This document shows positions 37,405 through 45,523 of a stretch of 64,000 nucleotides of DNA, one piece after another (within the stretch, counting starts at the first letter, position 1; each line of letters begins with the position of its first letter). The stretch is from Larkinella terrae. GTDB lineage: Bacteria; Bacteroidota; Bacteroidia; Cytophagales; Spirosomataceae. The translations under genes were made by a program, and so were the position numbers. The notes beneath the pieces were generated by a model, which saw only the letters and a program-made list of their open reading frames with translations, made no database searches and was not told the DNA's origin. The DNA lies in NCBI RefSeq assembly GCF_009668025.1, contig NZ_WJXZ01000011.1:173055-237054 (forward strand), read 5' to 3'.

Positions 37405-37420
37405 TCTCCTCCGAAAATCC

Positions 37421-38896
37421 ATGAAAAAGATACTCTTATTTGCTTTCGTAGCCGTGCTGGGAGCAGGCTGCAAGAATTACCTGGAAGAAGACACCACCGG
37501 TTTGCTGTACGGCCCGAACGTGCTCTCGACGCAGGATGGTCTGGAATCAGCCCTGACCGGCGCTTATCGCGGGCTGGCTAACCAGTGGGGCTACGGCTTT
37601 ATCCACCCTTCGGCCAATGCCGCCACCATCGGCAGCGACGACGTAACGACCCACCCGGCCAGTAACAAGGCCGACTGGCGCGAGTTCGACCAGTTCAACG
37701 TTTCGACGACCAACCAGCGTTCCGGGGCTGTTTATACCGGCTGTTACAAAGCCATTCAGGGTGCCAACAACGTCATCAATAATTACGCAAAAACCGTTGG
37801 GACCAAAGCGACGATCGACATCATTGCGGGCGAAGCGTATTTCATTCGCGGTTTTTCGTACTACTGGCTGACCCGGTTTTACGGCAATATTCCGCTGGTG
37901 ACGGCGGGCGAATATTCGACCGATCTGCTGACGATCAAGAAATCGACGCCCGCGGAGGTATATGCCCTGATTGTGGACGACCTGAAAAAAGCGGAAACCA
38001 TGCTGCCCAACACCCGGCGCGATCCGGGTCGGCCCAACGCCGGTTCGGCGAAAGCATTTCTGGCCGATGTTTACCTGACGATGGCGGGCTGGCCGCTGAA
38101 GCAAACCGACAAGTATGACCTGGCGGCTGCCAAAGCAAAAGAGGTGATCGACAACCGCGCGACCTACGGTTTTGCGCTGATGCCGACGTTTGCGGAAGTT
38201 TTCGCGAATGATCCGGCGGTGGCAACCATTCCGGAATCGGTCTTCCAGATCAGCGGTTTTACGGGTGGAAGCGGCACGGCCAACGCGACCTACGGCAACA
38301 CGACGATGCCGGGCGAAGAAGGCGGCTGGGATGATATGTTTGCCGAGCTGAACTTCTTCAACAGTTTTCCGGCCGGTCCCCGCAAGACGGCCACGTTCCG
38401 GACGGAATTTGGTCTGGGAGCTACCAAAATTCCCTGGCAGCAGAGCCTGACCAAGCACCCGTATTACCAGAAATGGTACATCAAAGGCAACGTTGTAACG
38501 TCCAGCATTTCGCTGCCGTCGGTAATGATGCGGTATCCGCACGTCCTGACGATTTACGCCGAAGCCAAAGCGCGCGGAACCGGCGGTCCTGACCAGTTGG
38601 CGTATGATGCGTTGAATCAGGTCCGGCTGCGCGGCTGGGCCACCGGCACAAAGGCGCTGTCGCCCGCCGACGGACTGACGGCCAGCCAGTTTGCCGACGA
38701 AGTGGTGCAGGAACGCGCCTGGGAATTTGCGTGTGAACGCACCCGCTGGTTCGACCTGATCCGGCTCGAGCGCGTGGAAGCCGCCAATGCCGCCAAGAGC
38801 CCGGACGATCTGCAACCGATCAAACCCATTACCAAGGCGAATTACTGGTTTACGCTGCCGTACACGGATACGTCGATCAACCCGAATTTGAATTAA
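37421..38896 (+). CDS. SusD/RagB-family surface lipoprotein
   Basis: The 491-aa lipoprotein has its lipidation site at Cys17 in VLGAGCKNY. The SusD helical repeats are visible as GLESALTGAYRGLANQWGYG, YKAIQGANNVINNY, IIAGEAYFIRGFSYYWLTRFYGNIPL (in part) and the C-terminal YDALNQVRLRGWATG with FADEVVQERAWEFACERTRWFDLIRL (in part). It caps the SusC barrel and captures ligand at the cell surface. The ATG at 37421 is chosen since it gives the lipoprotein signal; an upstream in-frame extension overlaps susC. Confidence 0.95.
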   Translation: MKKILLFAFVAVLGAGCKNYLEEDTTGLLYGPNVLSTQDGLESALTGAYRGLANQWGYGFIHPSANAATIGSDDVTTHPASNKADWREFDQFNVSTTNQRSGAVYTGCYKAIQGANNVINNYAKTVGTKATIDIIAGEAYFIRGFSYYWLTRFYGNIPLVTAGEYSTDLLTIKKSTPAEVYALIVDDLKKAETMLPNTRRDPGRPNAGSAKAFLADVYLTMAGWPLKQTDKYDLAAAKAKEVIDNRATYGFALMPTFAEVFANDPAVATIPESVFQISGFTGGSGTANATYGNTTMPGEEGGWDDMFAELNFFNSFPAGPRKTATFRTEFGLGATKIPWQQSLTKHPYYQKWYIKGNVVTSSISLPSVMMRYPHVLTIYAEAKARGTGGPDQLAYDALNQVRLRGWATGTKALSPADGLTASQFADEVVQERAWEFACERTRWFDLIRLERVEAANAAKSPDDLQPIKPITKANYWFTLPYTDTSINPNLN

Positions 38897-38929
38897 TAGG
38901 GCGGTTTTGTAGTAAGTTCACCTGTTACG

Positions 38930-38988
38930 AAACGTGGTGGATGAACGCAACTCATTGGCTGGGATGCGTTCGTCCGCCACGTTTTCTG
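38930..38988 (+). terminator. Terminator after susCD
   Basis: The 20-base arms 38930-38949 (AAACGTGGTGGATGAACGCA) and 38965-38984 pair fully when two G-U wobbles are allowed, with a 15-base loop and a T-run at 38982-38985. Confidence 0.8.
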
Positions 38989-39078
38989 TTCGTAGGCCGG
39001 AGGTTTTTGAGTTATTCGGTTTCTGAAAAACCGGAAAACGCCTTACTTTATGCTTCCAATTGAGTGAGACAAACCCGA

Positions 39079-39645
39079 ATGACCGGTATTCTGGAAACGA
39101 AAATCAAATCAATCGCCAATCTGTCGCCGGAAGCGCTCGATTTACTGATGGCTTCCACGCGGCCAAAACCGCTCGAAAAAGGCCGGATTTTGTTGCGGGA
39201 AGGTGAGGTTTGCAAAACGGTTTATTACGTCGAAAAAGGTTATTTGCGGACTTACTTTACAAAAGAGGGAAACGAAATAAACACCCGGTTTGCCTTCGAA
39301 AACGACTTTGTAACGGAGCTAAAAAGCCTGCGTTCGGCCGCACCATCAGCCTACTGGATTCAGGCCGGAGAAAAAACCGTTGTCTGGGAATTCACGAAAG
39401 AAAAGTTGTTGGAGTTGTACCGCCAGTCTGCCGAAATCGAATCGTTTGGTCGGAATCTGCTGGAGCAGATGCTGGTCGATCAGGAGGAGCACGGCAATCT
39501 GTTCCGGATTTATTCGCCCGCCGAGCGGTATCAGCACATCGTCCGGCATTCCCCCCATCTTCTGCAACGCATTTCCCTTTCGCAACTTTCCTCGTACCTG
39601 GGCATGGCACGGGAAACGCTGAGCCGCCTGCGTAAAAAACCGTAA
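39079..39645 (+). CDS. Crp/Fnr-family transcriptional regulator
   Basis: This 188-aa regulator has a cyclic-nucleotide-binding-like domain at about 20-115 (PLEKGRILLREGEVCKTVYYV, KGYLRTYFTKEGNEINTRFAF) and a C-terminal HTH with LSSYLGMARETLSRLRKK. The start ATG at 39079 is preferred to a GTG at 39064. A TGTGA-N6-TCACA palindrome lies 13 bases after its stop codon, in front of the next gene, which is the best candidate for its target. The ligand is unknown. Confidence 0.9.
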   Translation: MTGILETKIKSIANLSPEALDLLMASTRPKPLEKGRILLREGEVCKTVYYVEKGYLRTYFTKEGNEINTRFAFENDFVTELKSLRSAAPSAYWIQAGEKTVVWEFTKEKLLELYRQSAEIESFGRNLLEQMLVDQEEHGNLFRIYSPAERYQHIVRHSPHLLQRISLSQLSSYLGMARETLSRLRKKP

Positions 39646-39657
39646 GCGGGTTCATTT

Positions 39658-39673
39658 TGTGATTTTTGTCACA
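39658..39673. promoter_or_regulatory. Crp/Fnr-type binding site
   Basis: TGTGATTTTTGTCACA has perfect TGTGA and TCACA half-sites six bases apart. Its centre lies about 45 bases before the predicted transcription start near 39710, the position used by activators that contact RNA polymerase at a class II promoter. Confidence 0.65.
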
Positions 39674-39675
39674 GG

Positions 39676-39703
39676 TTGAGTTGCCGGAAACCAGCGACTT
39701 TTG
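39676..39703 (+). promoter_or_regulatory. Promoter of the ester-cyclase-like gene
   Basis: TTG at 39676-39678 and GACTTTTG at 39696-39703 are separated by 17 bases. The -7 element differs from TAnnTTTG at its first base, consistent with a need for an activator. Confidence 0.5.
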
Positions 39704-39736
39704 CTGCCGTTATCAACCCGTAAACAGAAAGACAAC

Positions 39737-40171
39737 ATGAACACACGGACAACTTCCGGCGCAGTGGTCGCCGATTTCGTTGAAAACATATGGAACAAAA
39801 ACCGCCTGGAGACGCTGGATCAGTACCTGACTTCGGATTTTATCGACCATTCGCTCCCGGCGGTTTTTCCGGCCAATCAGGAGGGCTTGAAGCACTGGGT
39901 GACGGCGACGAGTCAGGCTTTCGAGCATCAAACCGTGATTGAGGAGCAGGTCACCGAGGGCGATACCTGCATCATCAAATTCCGGATGCAGGTTCGTCAG
40001 ATTGGCATCTGGCGCGACATCGAACCGGTTGGCGCGGAAGCGACCGTCGTCGGTTATCGCTGCTTCCGGTTAACCGACGGAAAAATTAGCCAGCACTGGG
40101 CGTTGCTGGACGGAAATTCGCTGGAAAACCAATTGCGGAACAGCGCACACGGCTGCAAGATTCAGGGGTAA
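39737..40171 (+). CDS. SnoaL/NTF2-like ester cyclase family protein
   Basis: The 144-aa protein has the NTF2-like fold of SnoaL-type proteins: VVADFVENIWNKNRLETLDQYL, then FIDHSLPAVFPANQEGLKHWV, GDTCIIKFRMQVRQIGIW and YRCFRLTDGKISQHWALLDG. The family includes polyketide cyclases, but stand-alone bacterial members mostly have unknown roles in detoxification or stress. It lies downstream of a Crp-like regulator gene and has a well-placed Crp-type site. Confidence 0.85.
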   Translation: MNTRTTSGAVVADFVENIWNKNRLETLDQYLTSDFIDHSLPAVFPANQEGLKHWVTATSQAFEHQTVIEEQVTEGDTCIIKFRMQVRQIGIWRDIEPVGAEATVVGYRCFRLTDGKISQHWALLDGNSLENQLRNSAHGCKIQG

Positions 40172-40229
40172 TTGATCAAATTGATGCGGTTTTATGGCGG
40201 GTTTAGCTTACAGAACAACCTTGGAACCT

Positions 40230-40244
40230 CGTCCCATCGGGACG
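40230..40244. repeat. Short GC-rich hairpin with ATC loop
   Basis: CGTCCC and GGGACG pair around ATC (40230-40244). It lies between convergent genes and may be a terminator core or a REP-like unit. A similar ATC-centred hairpin occurs near 63962-63978. Confidence 0.6.
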
Positions 40245-40259
40245 ACATCTAAAACCGTA

Positions 40260-40985
40260 CTACCCAACAATTGCCTTCAGTGTCAGCGCATTTCGCACGG
40301 CGTTTCCTCCACCATCGTTGTTGAAATACACGTAAACATCCTTGTCCATTGCCACCCATTCCCGAATGCGGTCGGCCCACCAGTGGAGGTCGGCGTCGGA
40401 ATAGGAACCGCCGTATAAATGCTGCTGATCGGGGCCGTGCATCCGAACGTACACGAACGGGGCCGTTGCCCGCAGAATGCAGGGCAGGTTGGCCCCGCTC
40501 ATGATGCAATAAGCCGCCCGGTGTTTCTCCAGCAACCGAAACGTCTCTTCGTTGTGCCAACTGTGGTGCCGGAATTCGACGGTAATCCGTAACCAGTCGG
40601 GGATTTGTTCCAGAAAATAAGCCAGCCGGTCGTAATCGTAGGCCAGGTGCGGAGAGAGCTGCACCAGCAAAACCGCCCGTTTTTCACGGAGGGCGTGCCA
40701 GCAGGTTTTGATCCGGTCGAGCCAGGCTTCGGGGGCGTAAAGCTTTTTGGCGTGCGTCAATCCCCGGGGCGCTTTAACGGTCAGGCAAAAACCGTCGGGT
40801 AGGCGGCTGCGCCAGCCGGCAAAAGTGCTGAGCTGGGGCCAGCGGTAAAAACTGCTGTTGAGCTCGACGGTCTGAAACTGCCGGACATAATACGCCAGCC
40901 GGTCGTGCACCGCCGTGGGATGCGGATACAAAACGCCCTGCCAATGGTCGTAACTCCAGCCCGATGTGCCAATGTGGATACGCAT
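40260..40985 (-). CDS. DUF72 family protein (YecE-like)
   Basis: The 241-aa protein is of the DUF72/YecE family, a TIM-barrel fold of unknown biochemical activity. Typical motifs are IHIGTSGWSYDHWQGVLYP at the N-terminus, FQTVELNSSFYRWP near residue 37, FCLTVKAPRGLTH near 66, RITVEFRHHSWH near 133 and DVYVYFNNDGGGNAVRNA near 216. Length is normal. No operon partner is evident. Confidence 0.9.
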   Translation of the reverse strand: MRIHIGTSGWSYDHWQGVLYPHPTAVHDRLAYYVRQFQTVELNSSFYRWPQLSTFAGWRSRLPDGFCLTVKAPRGLTHAKKLYAPEAWLDRIKTCWHALREKRAVLLVQLSPHLAYDYDRLAYFLEQIPDWLRITVEFRHHSWHNEETFRLLEKHRAAYCIMSGANLPCILRATAPFVYVRMHGPDQQHLYGGSYSDADLHWWADRIREWVAMDKDVYVYFNNDGGGNAVRNALTLKAIVG

Positions 40986-41027
40986 ACGATTTCAAACATC
41001 AGCAAAACCGGTTTGAAACCGTTTTGT

Positions 41028-42287
41028 TTACCGCGCCTGATACGGCCCGTGAACGGCTTTGACCCGAAACGACTCGTCGCTGTCGTCCAGAATGATCACG
41101 CGGTAACGGTCTCCGCCCGGATCGACCCGCACCAGCACGTGCCCGGAATCGCTTTTCAGGCGGTTGAGCAACTCGCCGATCACCAACTTGTTCGCTTCCA
41201 GCATGTCCGTGGCAAACACATCGCGGTCGCCGGGGTAAACCTGCTGCGAGTAGATGCGCGCCAGCACGTCATGGCCCGGATGGTCGGACGACCAGACCGG
41301 AATAACCAGCACGCGGGGGCGCAGACTGCCCAGCAGAAAACCGTTCTGTGAATCGCGGTTGCCGTGGTGGTCGAGCAACTGAACCTCTACCGGCCCCACC
41401 ACCTGCGCCACCGGCGTCTCCACATCGTGCCAGCTCGGCTGACCGAATTGCAGGACCCCGGGAATGTCACCACCCGAAAAGTAATCGAATTTGCCGTAGC
41501 TCAGCCGCAGCGCCATGCTGCACATGTTTTCGCTGGGATACTGGTTTTGCGGCAGTGATTTCAGTTCCGGAAAGTGCTGTCGGGTGACGGTTCCAACCCC
41601 CGTCCAGATTTCACCGTTGACGGCCAGGTTTCGGATTTCGAATTTATCCCGGTATTTGGCGGGTTGGTTCAGCAACTGAATCTGGTCGTTTCGCCCGGCC
41701 TGCAGCCGTTCTACTTTCAGGCCCTTGTTCTGGATTTGCCAATCGATAAACTGGCGGTAATTCTTCACCAGCGGAAAAGGATCGCCCGAGATCGGGTAAT
41801 TGTAATCGGGCCAGGCGCGGTCGATGATCTTGCGAACCGGAATGTGTTCGGCCACTTCGGTCACGCCCGTCAGCACGTAATTGCCCGCCGGAGCTTTTTT
41901 CGACGTCTTCGAAGGCGCGCCCATGTGGTCGTCGTGAAAGTGCGTCATGATGGCGTAATCGATGGCCGGATCGCTGCGGAAACTGAGGGCTTTGCGGGCG
42001 TACCGCGCAATCCACTCCCCGGCGTGCCGGTCGCCGTTGGGTTTGGCGGGCGTGTTGCGCGGACTCATCGTGCGCGGGCCGGTCGGGTCCAGTTCACCGG
42101 CATCGATCAAAACCGTCGTGCCGTCGGGGAGGATCAAAAAGGCCGAATTTCCGCGACCGGTATTGATCTGGTGAATGTCGAGATTGCCTTCCTGCCAGAC
42201 GGGCAGTGTCTGACCAACCTGCTGAGCGTGAGTGATAAAGGCGCTATTTAAAACGAAGAGACAGGCAAGTACAAGGAGCCGTTTCAT
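41028..42287 (-). CDS. Secreted MBL-fold (metallo-beta-lactamase superfamily) hydrolase
   Basis: The 419-aa protein has a signal peptide (MKRLLVLACLFVLNSAFITHAQ) and a metallo-beta-lactamase fold: GRGNSAFLILPDGTTVLIDAGE, the metal motif THFHDDHMG, a second His in LLDHHGNRDS and a late SSDHPGHDV. The arrangement is like the ComEC C-terminal domain and related phosphodiesterases. The start at 42287 gives a proper signal peptide. It is probably periplasmic; the substrate is not known. Confidence 0.85.
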   Translation of the reverse strand: MKRLLVLACLFVLNSAFITHAQQVGQTLPVWQEGNLDIHQINTGRGNSAFLILPDGTTVLIDAGELDPTGPRTMSPRNTPAKPNGDRHAGEWIARYARKALSFRSDPAIDYAIMTHFHDDHMGAPSKTSKKAPAGNYVLTGVTEVAEHIPVRKIIDRAWPDYNYPISGDPFPLVKNYRQFIDWQIQNKGLKVERLQAGRNDQIQLLNQPAKYRDKFEIRNLAVNGEIWTGVGTVTRQHFPELKSLPQNQYPSENMCSMALRLSYGKFDYFSGGDIPGVLQFGQPSWHDVETPVAQVVGPVEVQLLDHHGNRDSQNGFLLGSLRPRVLVIPVWSSDHPGHDVLARIYSQQVYPGDRDVFATDMLEANKLVIGELLNRLKSDSGHVLVRVDPGGDRYRVIILDDSDESFRVKAVHGPYQAR

Positions 42288-42520
42288 AAAGGGTTGCGGA
42301 GGGATGACGAATGATCGGATAAACTTAATCAATCGAATTGATACGGTACGGATTCCGGGATAAAGGTAATGTTAAGTTAAGGCTTCCCGGCGGAGGCCAA
42401 CGAAATCTTCAACACAAACTTTAGCGGTTTGCCCACGAACCTGACGGCATTACCCACGGGTGTTTGGAAACGGATGCGGGCAGCGTTTTTTTTGGAGTCA
42501 TGAATCCAACGCATTCCAAT

Positions 42521-43276
42521 ATGAAACTTGTTTTAGTAATGATGACACTACTGGCCGCGTGTCCGGTCTGGGGGCAATCGGACGATTCCACGGCTACACC
42601 CACGATTCCGCCCAAAAGCAGTTTTCGGTCGAGCTGGATCATGGAACCCGGTTTTTCGTATGCCTACACCCATCTGCCTACCCTTCATGGTTACTTTCGG
42701 GCCAATCAGGTTAAAGTCGACAAAACCTTCGACCGGCTGGCCCTGGCGGCTTTTGCCTATCGTCGGCAACGGTTTAAAGGAACGCTGCAGGCATTTTTTG
42801 GCATTGACAAGAGCTTACTTCCGCCCGATAAAAAAGGCACCTCGCTGTTCGCCCAGCGTCAGGGTGTCAGTGGGATCACCATTCTGCTGGGCTACGATGT
42901 GGCCAATACGCGCAACAAACGGGTTTTTATCAATGCCGGATTGGGCAGTATCCGCTACGAATACGGACTGTTTCGACCCAGTACGCAGGTGGTTTCGTTT
43001 CAAAACATGCTTCAGTATGCCGCCCCGGGAAATGTGCCGTCTCTGATCCAAACCAACGGTTTCTGGGATGTAAACGTGGAGGTTGTGCAGCGAGAAAAAC
43101 GTCCCAATACATTTCAGTGGGTCAGTCGGGTTGGTTACCGGCGCAGTTTTCAGGCCAGCCCCTGGCGTTCCAACGCCTATGAACTGGTCGATGCGCCGAA
43201 GGAACGGGTCAGCCAGTTTTATCTCCAGGTTGGGTTGTACATTTCCCGCAATTTTTCGGGTCGTCAAAAGCCATGA
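42521..43276 (+). CDS. Secreted protein, probable beta-barrel, function unknown
   Basis: The 251-aa protein from the ATG at 42521 starts with a signal peptide (MKLVLVMMTLLAACPVWGQ); an ATG at 42500 would add seven residues. The mature part has beta-strand-like segments (GFSYAYTHLPTLHGYFRANQ, GITILLGYDVANTRNKRVFI, FQWVSRVGYRRSFQ) and ends SQFYLQVGLYISRNFSG, suggesting an outer-membrane barrel. It overlaps the next gene by 4 bases (ATGA), so it belongs to the LytS/LytTR operon. It may be sensed by, or regulated by, that system. Confidence 0.7.
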   Translation: MKLVLVMMTLLAACPVWGQSDDSTATPTIPPKSSFRSSWIMEPGFSYAYTHLPTLHGYFRANQVKVDKTFDRLALAAFAYRRQRFKGTLQAFFGIDKSLLPPDKKGTSLFAQRQGVSGITILLGYDVANTRNKRVFINAGLGSIRYEYGLFRPSTQVVSFQNMLQYAAPGNVPSLIQTNGFWDVNVEVVQREKRPNTFQWVSRVGYRRSFQASPWRSNAYELVDAPKERVSQFYLQVGLYISRNFSGRQKP

Positions 43277-43680
43277 AAACGCTTCTGCTCAGTCTCTTCG
43301 CGCTGTTTTTTAGCAGAGATACGGATCAGCCGCCCACCCAAACTGAAACCGCACAATTGATTTTATACCGGGAAAAAGAGTTTATTTCGGGTCTGGGTAC
43401 GGCTTACACCTTTAAAATCAATGGTCAAAAAGCCGGAGCGCTGTCGCCCAATCGGTATGTGCAGCTCCCGGTGGCGCCGGGGCGAATAAAAATTGAGTTT
43501 TACAGTGATTATTTTACGGACAGCCGCCCCCTTTGGTTACGGGTGCAGGCGGGTCAGACCTACTACGTCAAGGCGGTGGTCGAAGTCGATTTTCTGAGTT
43601 CGGTGATGCTGATGGCGCCGGTCGATCCGCAGCAGGCCCAGAAGGAACTTCGCCGAATGAAGCCCGAAACCGGAAATTAA
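43273..43680 (+). CDS. Secreted DUF2846-like protein
   Basis: The 135-aa protein has a short hydrophobic N-terminus and a beta-rich domain resembling DUF2846: AQLILYREKEFISGLGTAYT, INGQKAGALSPNRYVQLPVAPG, and VQAGQTYYVKAVVE. Such proteins are often periplasmic or lipid-anchored, but a Cys for lipidation is not seen here. It is translationally coupled to the upstream barrel-like gene and is followed after 29 bases by the LytS-type kinase. Function is unknown. Confidence 0.75.
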   Translation: MKTLLLSLFALFFSRDTDQPPTQTETAQLILYREKEFISGLGTAYTFKINGQKAGALSPNRYVQLPVAPGRIKIEFYSDYFTDSRPLWLRVQAGQTYYVKAVVEVDFLSSVMLMAPVDPQQAQKELRRMKPETGN

Positions 43681-43709
43681 GCCCAAAACCGATTCCGTTT
43701 AATTCGTTC

Positions 43710-44726
43710 ATGAACAGACAATCCCGCTCAAAACTCTTATTGGCCGTCGCCCTGACCGCCCTGCTGATGTATTGGGGCTGGCGGCTGTATGAGGTTGTTG
43801 GCCCACAGCTGGATCAGGAGTTACCCGATCTGGGAAGCCTGGTTCGCTACCTGCTGGGACTGCTGTTTCTGCTGTTCTGCATCGGGATGCTGGCGTATCT
43901 GAATTACCGGCTGGCCTTTCGGCGGTGGATGCCACAGGAAAAAACCAGGCCGTATTACTGGAGCTGGCTGTGTTTTTTCGCCTGGCTGCTGTTTGAAATG
44001 CTGCAATTGCGGACAGATCAGGAACCCGGTTTTATTGACGAAAACATCCTGGTTGCCAGCCTTTTAATCGGCTTTATGATTCTGTACGGTTTTATCGCGG
44101 ATACCTGGCAAACCCGCCGACAGCAACAGCAACTGATTCAGCAAAAAACGGAAGCCGAGCTAACGGCCCTGAAGGCGCAGATTAATCCGCATTTTCTGTT
44201 CAATGCGCTGAACACTATCTACAACGAAGCTCAACGATCGGATAATGAGCCCGTTGCGGACCTGATCGAGCAACTGGCGGGTATTTTGCGGTTTACCCTC
44301 CAGGAATCCACGCGCCCGTCGATTTCCATTGAGCAGGAGTTTCAGTTTCTGGGAAAATACCTGGCCCTGCAACGCGCCCGGCTGCCCCAGGTCGCCACCC
44401 TGCAACTGGAAACCCGGCTGGATTGGGATGGACACCCCGCGCAACTGGCGCCCCTGCTGCTGATTCCGTTTGTGGAAAACATGTTTCAATACGGCATCAG
44501 CCTGGTTTATCCGGCGCGCCTGACTCTGGATGTGCTGGTCGAAAACCGGCAGCTCCGGATGCGGGTTACCAATACCATCGGGGTGGTAAACGGAGCGAAA
44601 ACCGGGTCGGGGACCGGGATCAAAAACGCCCGTCAGCGGCTCGCGTTGCTGTATCCCAACCGCCACGATTTACGGATTGACCAAACCGATACCGTGTTTG
44701 ACGTAACGTTACGAATCGACCTATAA
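43710..44726 (+). CDS. LytS-type sensor histidine kinase
   Basis: The 338-aa kinase has about four N-terminal membrane helices (ALTALLMYWGWRLY, YLLGLLFLLFCIGMLAYL, WSWLCFFAWLLFEML, ILVASLLIGFMILYGFI) and a His_kinase (pfam06580-type) core. The phospho-acceptor is His161 in LKAQINPHFLFNALNTI, followed by LLIPFVENMFQYGI and GSGTGIKNARQRLALLY. It phosphorylates the LytTR regulator encoded 5 bases downstream. Two envelope proteins upstream in the same operon may supply or modulate the input. Confidence 0.93.
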   Translation: MNRQSRSKLLLAVALTALLMYWGWRLYEVVGPQLDQELPDLGSLVRYLLGLLFLLFCIGMLAYLNYRLAFRRWMPQEKTRPYYWSWLCFFAWLLFEMLQLRTDQEPGFIDENILVASLLIGFMILYGFIADTWQTRRQQQQLIQQKTEAELTALKAQINPHFLFNALNTIYNEAQRSDNEPVADLIEQLAGILRFTLQESTRPSISIEQEFQFLGKYLALQRARLPQVATLQLETRLDWDGHPAQLAPLLLIPFVENMFQYGISLVYPARLTLDVLVENRQLRMRVTNTIGVVNGAKTGSGTGIKNARQRLALLYPNRHDLRIDQTDTVFDVTLRIDL

Positions 44727-44731
44727 ACCGT

Positions 44732-45415
44732 ATGCTTCGCGCAATTGCCATCGATGATGAACCCGCAGCCCTGGATGTCTTGCGCCGGTATGCCGACAAG
44801 GTTCCGTTTCTGGAGCTGACCCAGACCTTCCTGAACACAACCGACGCGCTGGCTCATCTGCATGCGCAGCGGGTCGATCTGATTTTTCTGGATATCCGAA
44901 TGCCGGACCTGACCGGAACCGCTTTTGCCCAGTTGATTGCTCCGCTGCATAAACCGGTTGTTTTTACGACGGCCCACACCGACTATGCATTGGAAGGATT
45001 CGCCCTGAACGCGCTCGATTATTTGCTGAAACCCATTGAGTTCAGCCGGTTTTTGCAGAGCTGCAACCGAGCCTATACCCAGCATCTGCTGCAACGCGGG
45101 GAGCCGTCGAGCATTTTTGTAAAAGACGGTTACGACTGGGTGCGCGTGAATCTGGGCGATGTTCTGTACATCCATTCGGACACGAACCTGCTCTTCATTC
45201 ACGAACAGAACCGGCAGGTAAGCACGCGCATGACGCTGGCCGAAATGGTGGAAATGCTGCCCGACGACCAGTTTATCCGGGTGCATAAATCGTACGTCGT
45301 AGCCCTGAAATCCATCCGCAAGCTGGAGCGCCATCAGGTGACGGTGGGCAACGTGGTCATCCCGCTGGCCGCCAGTTACCGCCCGGCGCTGGAACAACGA
45401 CTGCTGAGAAAATGA
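44732..45415 (+). CDS. LytTR-family response regulator
   Basis: The 227-aa regulator has a receiver at about 1-120 with phospho-acceptor Asp54 in DLIFLDIRMPDLTG, and a C-terminal LytTR DNA-binding domain at about 130-227 (IFVKDGYDWVRVNLGDVLYI, MTLAEMVEMLPDDQFIRVHKSYVV). It is the partner of the preceding kinase. Targets probably include its own operon and possibly the convergent GH16 gene. Confidence 0.95.
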   Translation: MLRAIAIDDEPAALDVLRRYADKVPFLELTQTFLNTTDALAHLHAQRVDLIFLDIRMPDLTGTAFAQLIAPLHKPVVFTTAHTDYALEGFALNALDYLLKPIEFSRFLQSCNRAYTQHLLQRGEPSSIFVKDGYDWVRVNLGDVLYIHSDTNLLFIHEQNRQVSTRMTLAEMVEMLPDDQFIRVHKSYVVALKSIRKLERHQVTVGNVVIPLAASYRPALEQRLLRK

Positions 45416-45420
45416 AGAGT

Positions 45421-45518
45421 TGTATCGCGGAGTTGAGCGGAGAAGCGCAGAGTTAAGCGGAGTTTAGCATAAATTTCTCAGCTTAACTCCCTTTTTCTCC
45501 GCTCAACTCCGCGATATA
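45421..45518. repeat. Dispersed hairpin repeat, CGCGGAG family, copy B
   Basis: The outer arms 45423-45444 and 45495-45516 are perfect 22-base reverse complements (TATCGCGGAGTTGAGCGGAG and two more bases). The internal section has GCGGAGTT and AACTCCC as in copy A at 16166-16266. It separates two convergent genes. Confidence 0.9.
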
Positions 45519-45523
45519 ACCCT

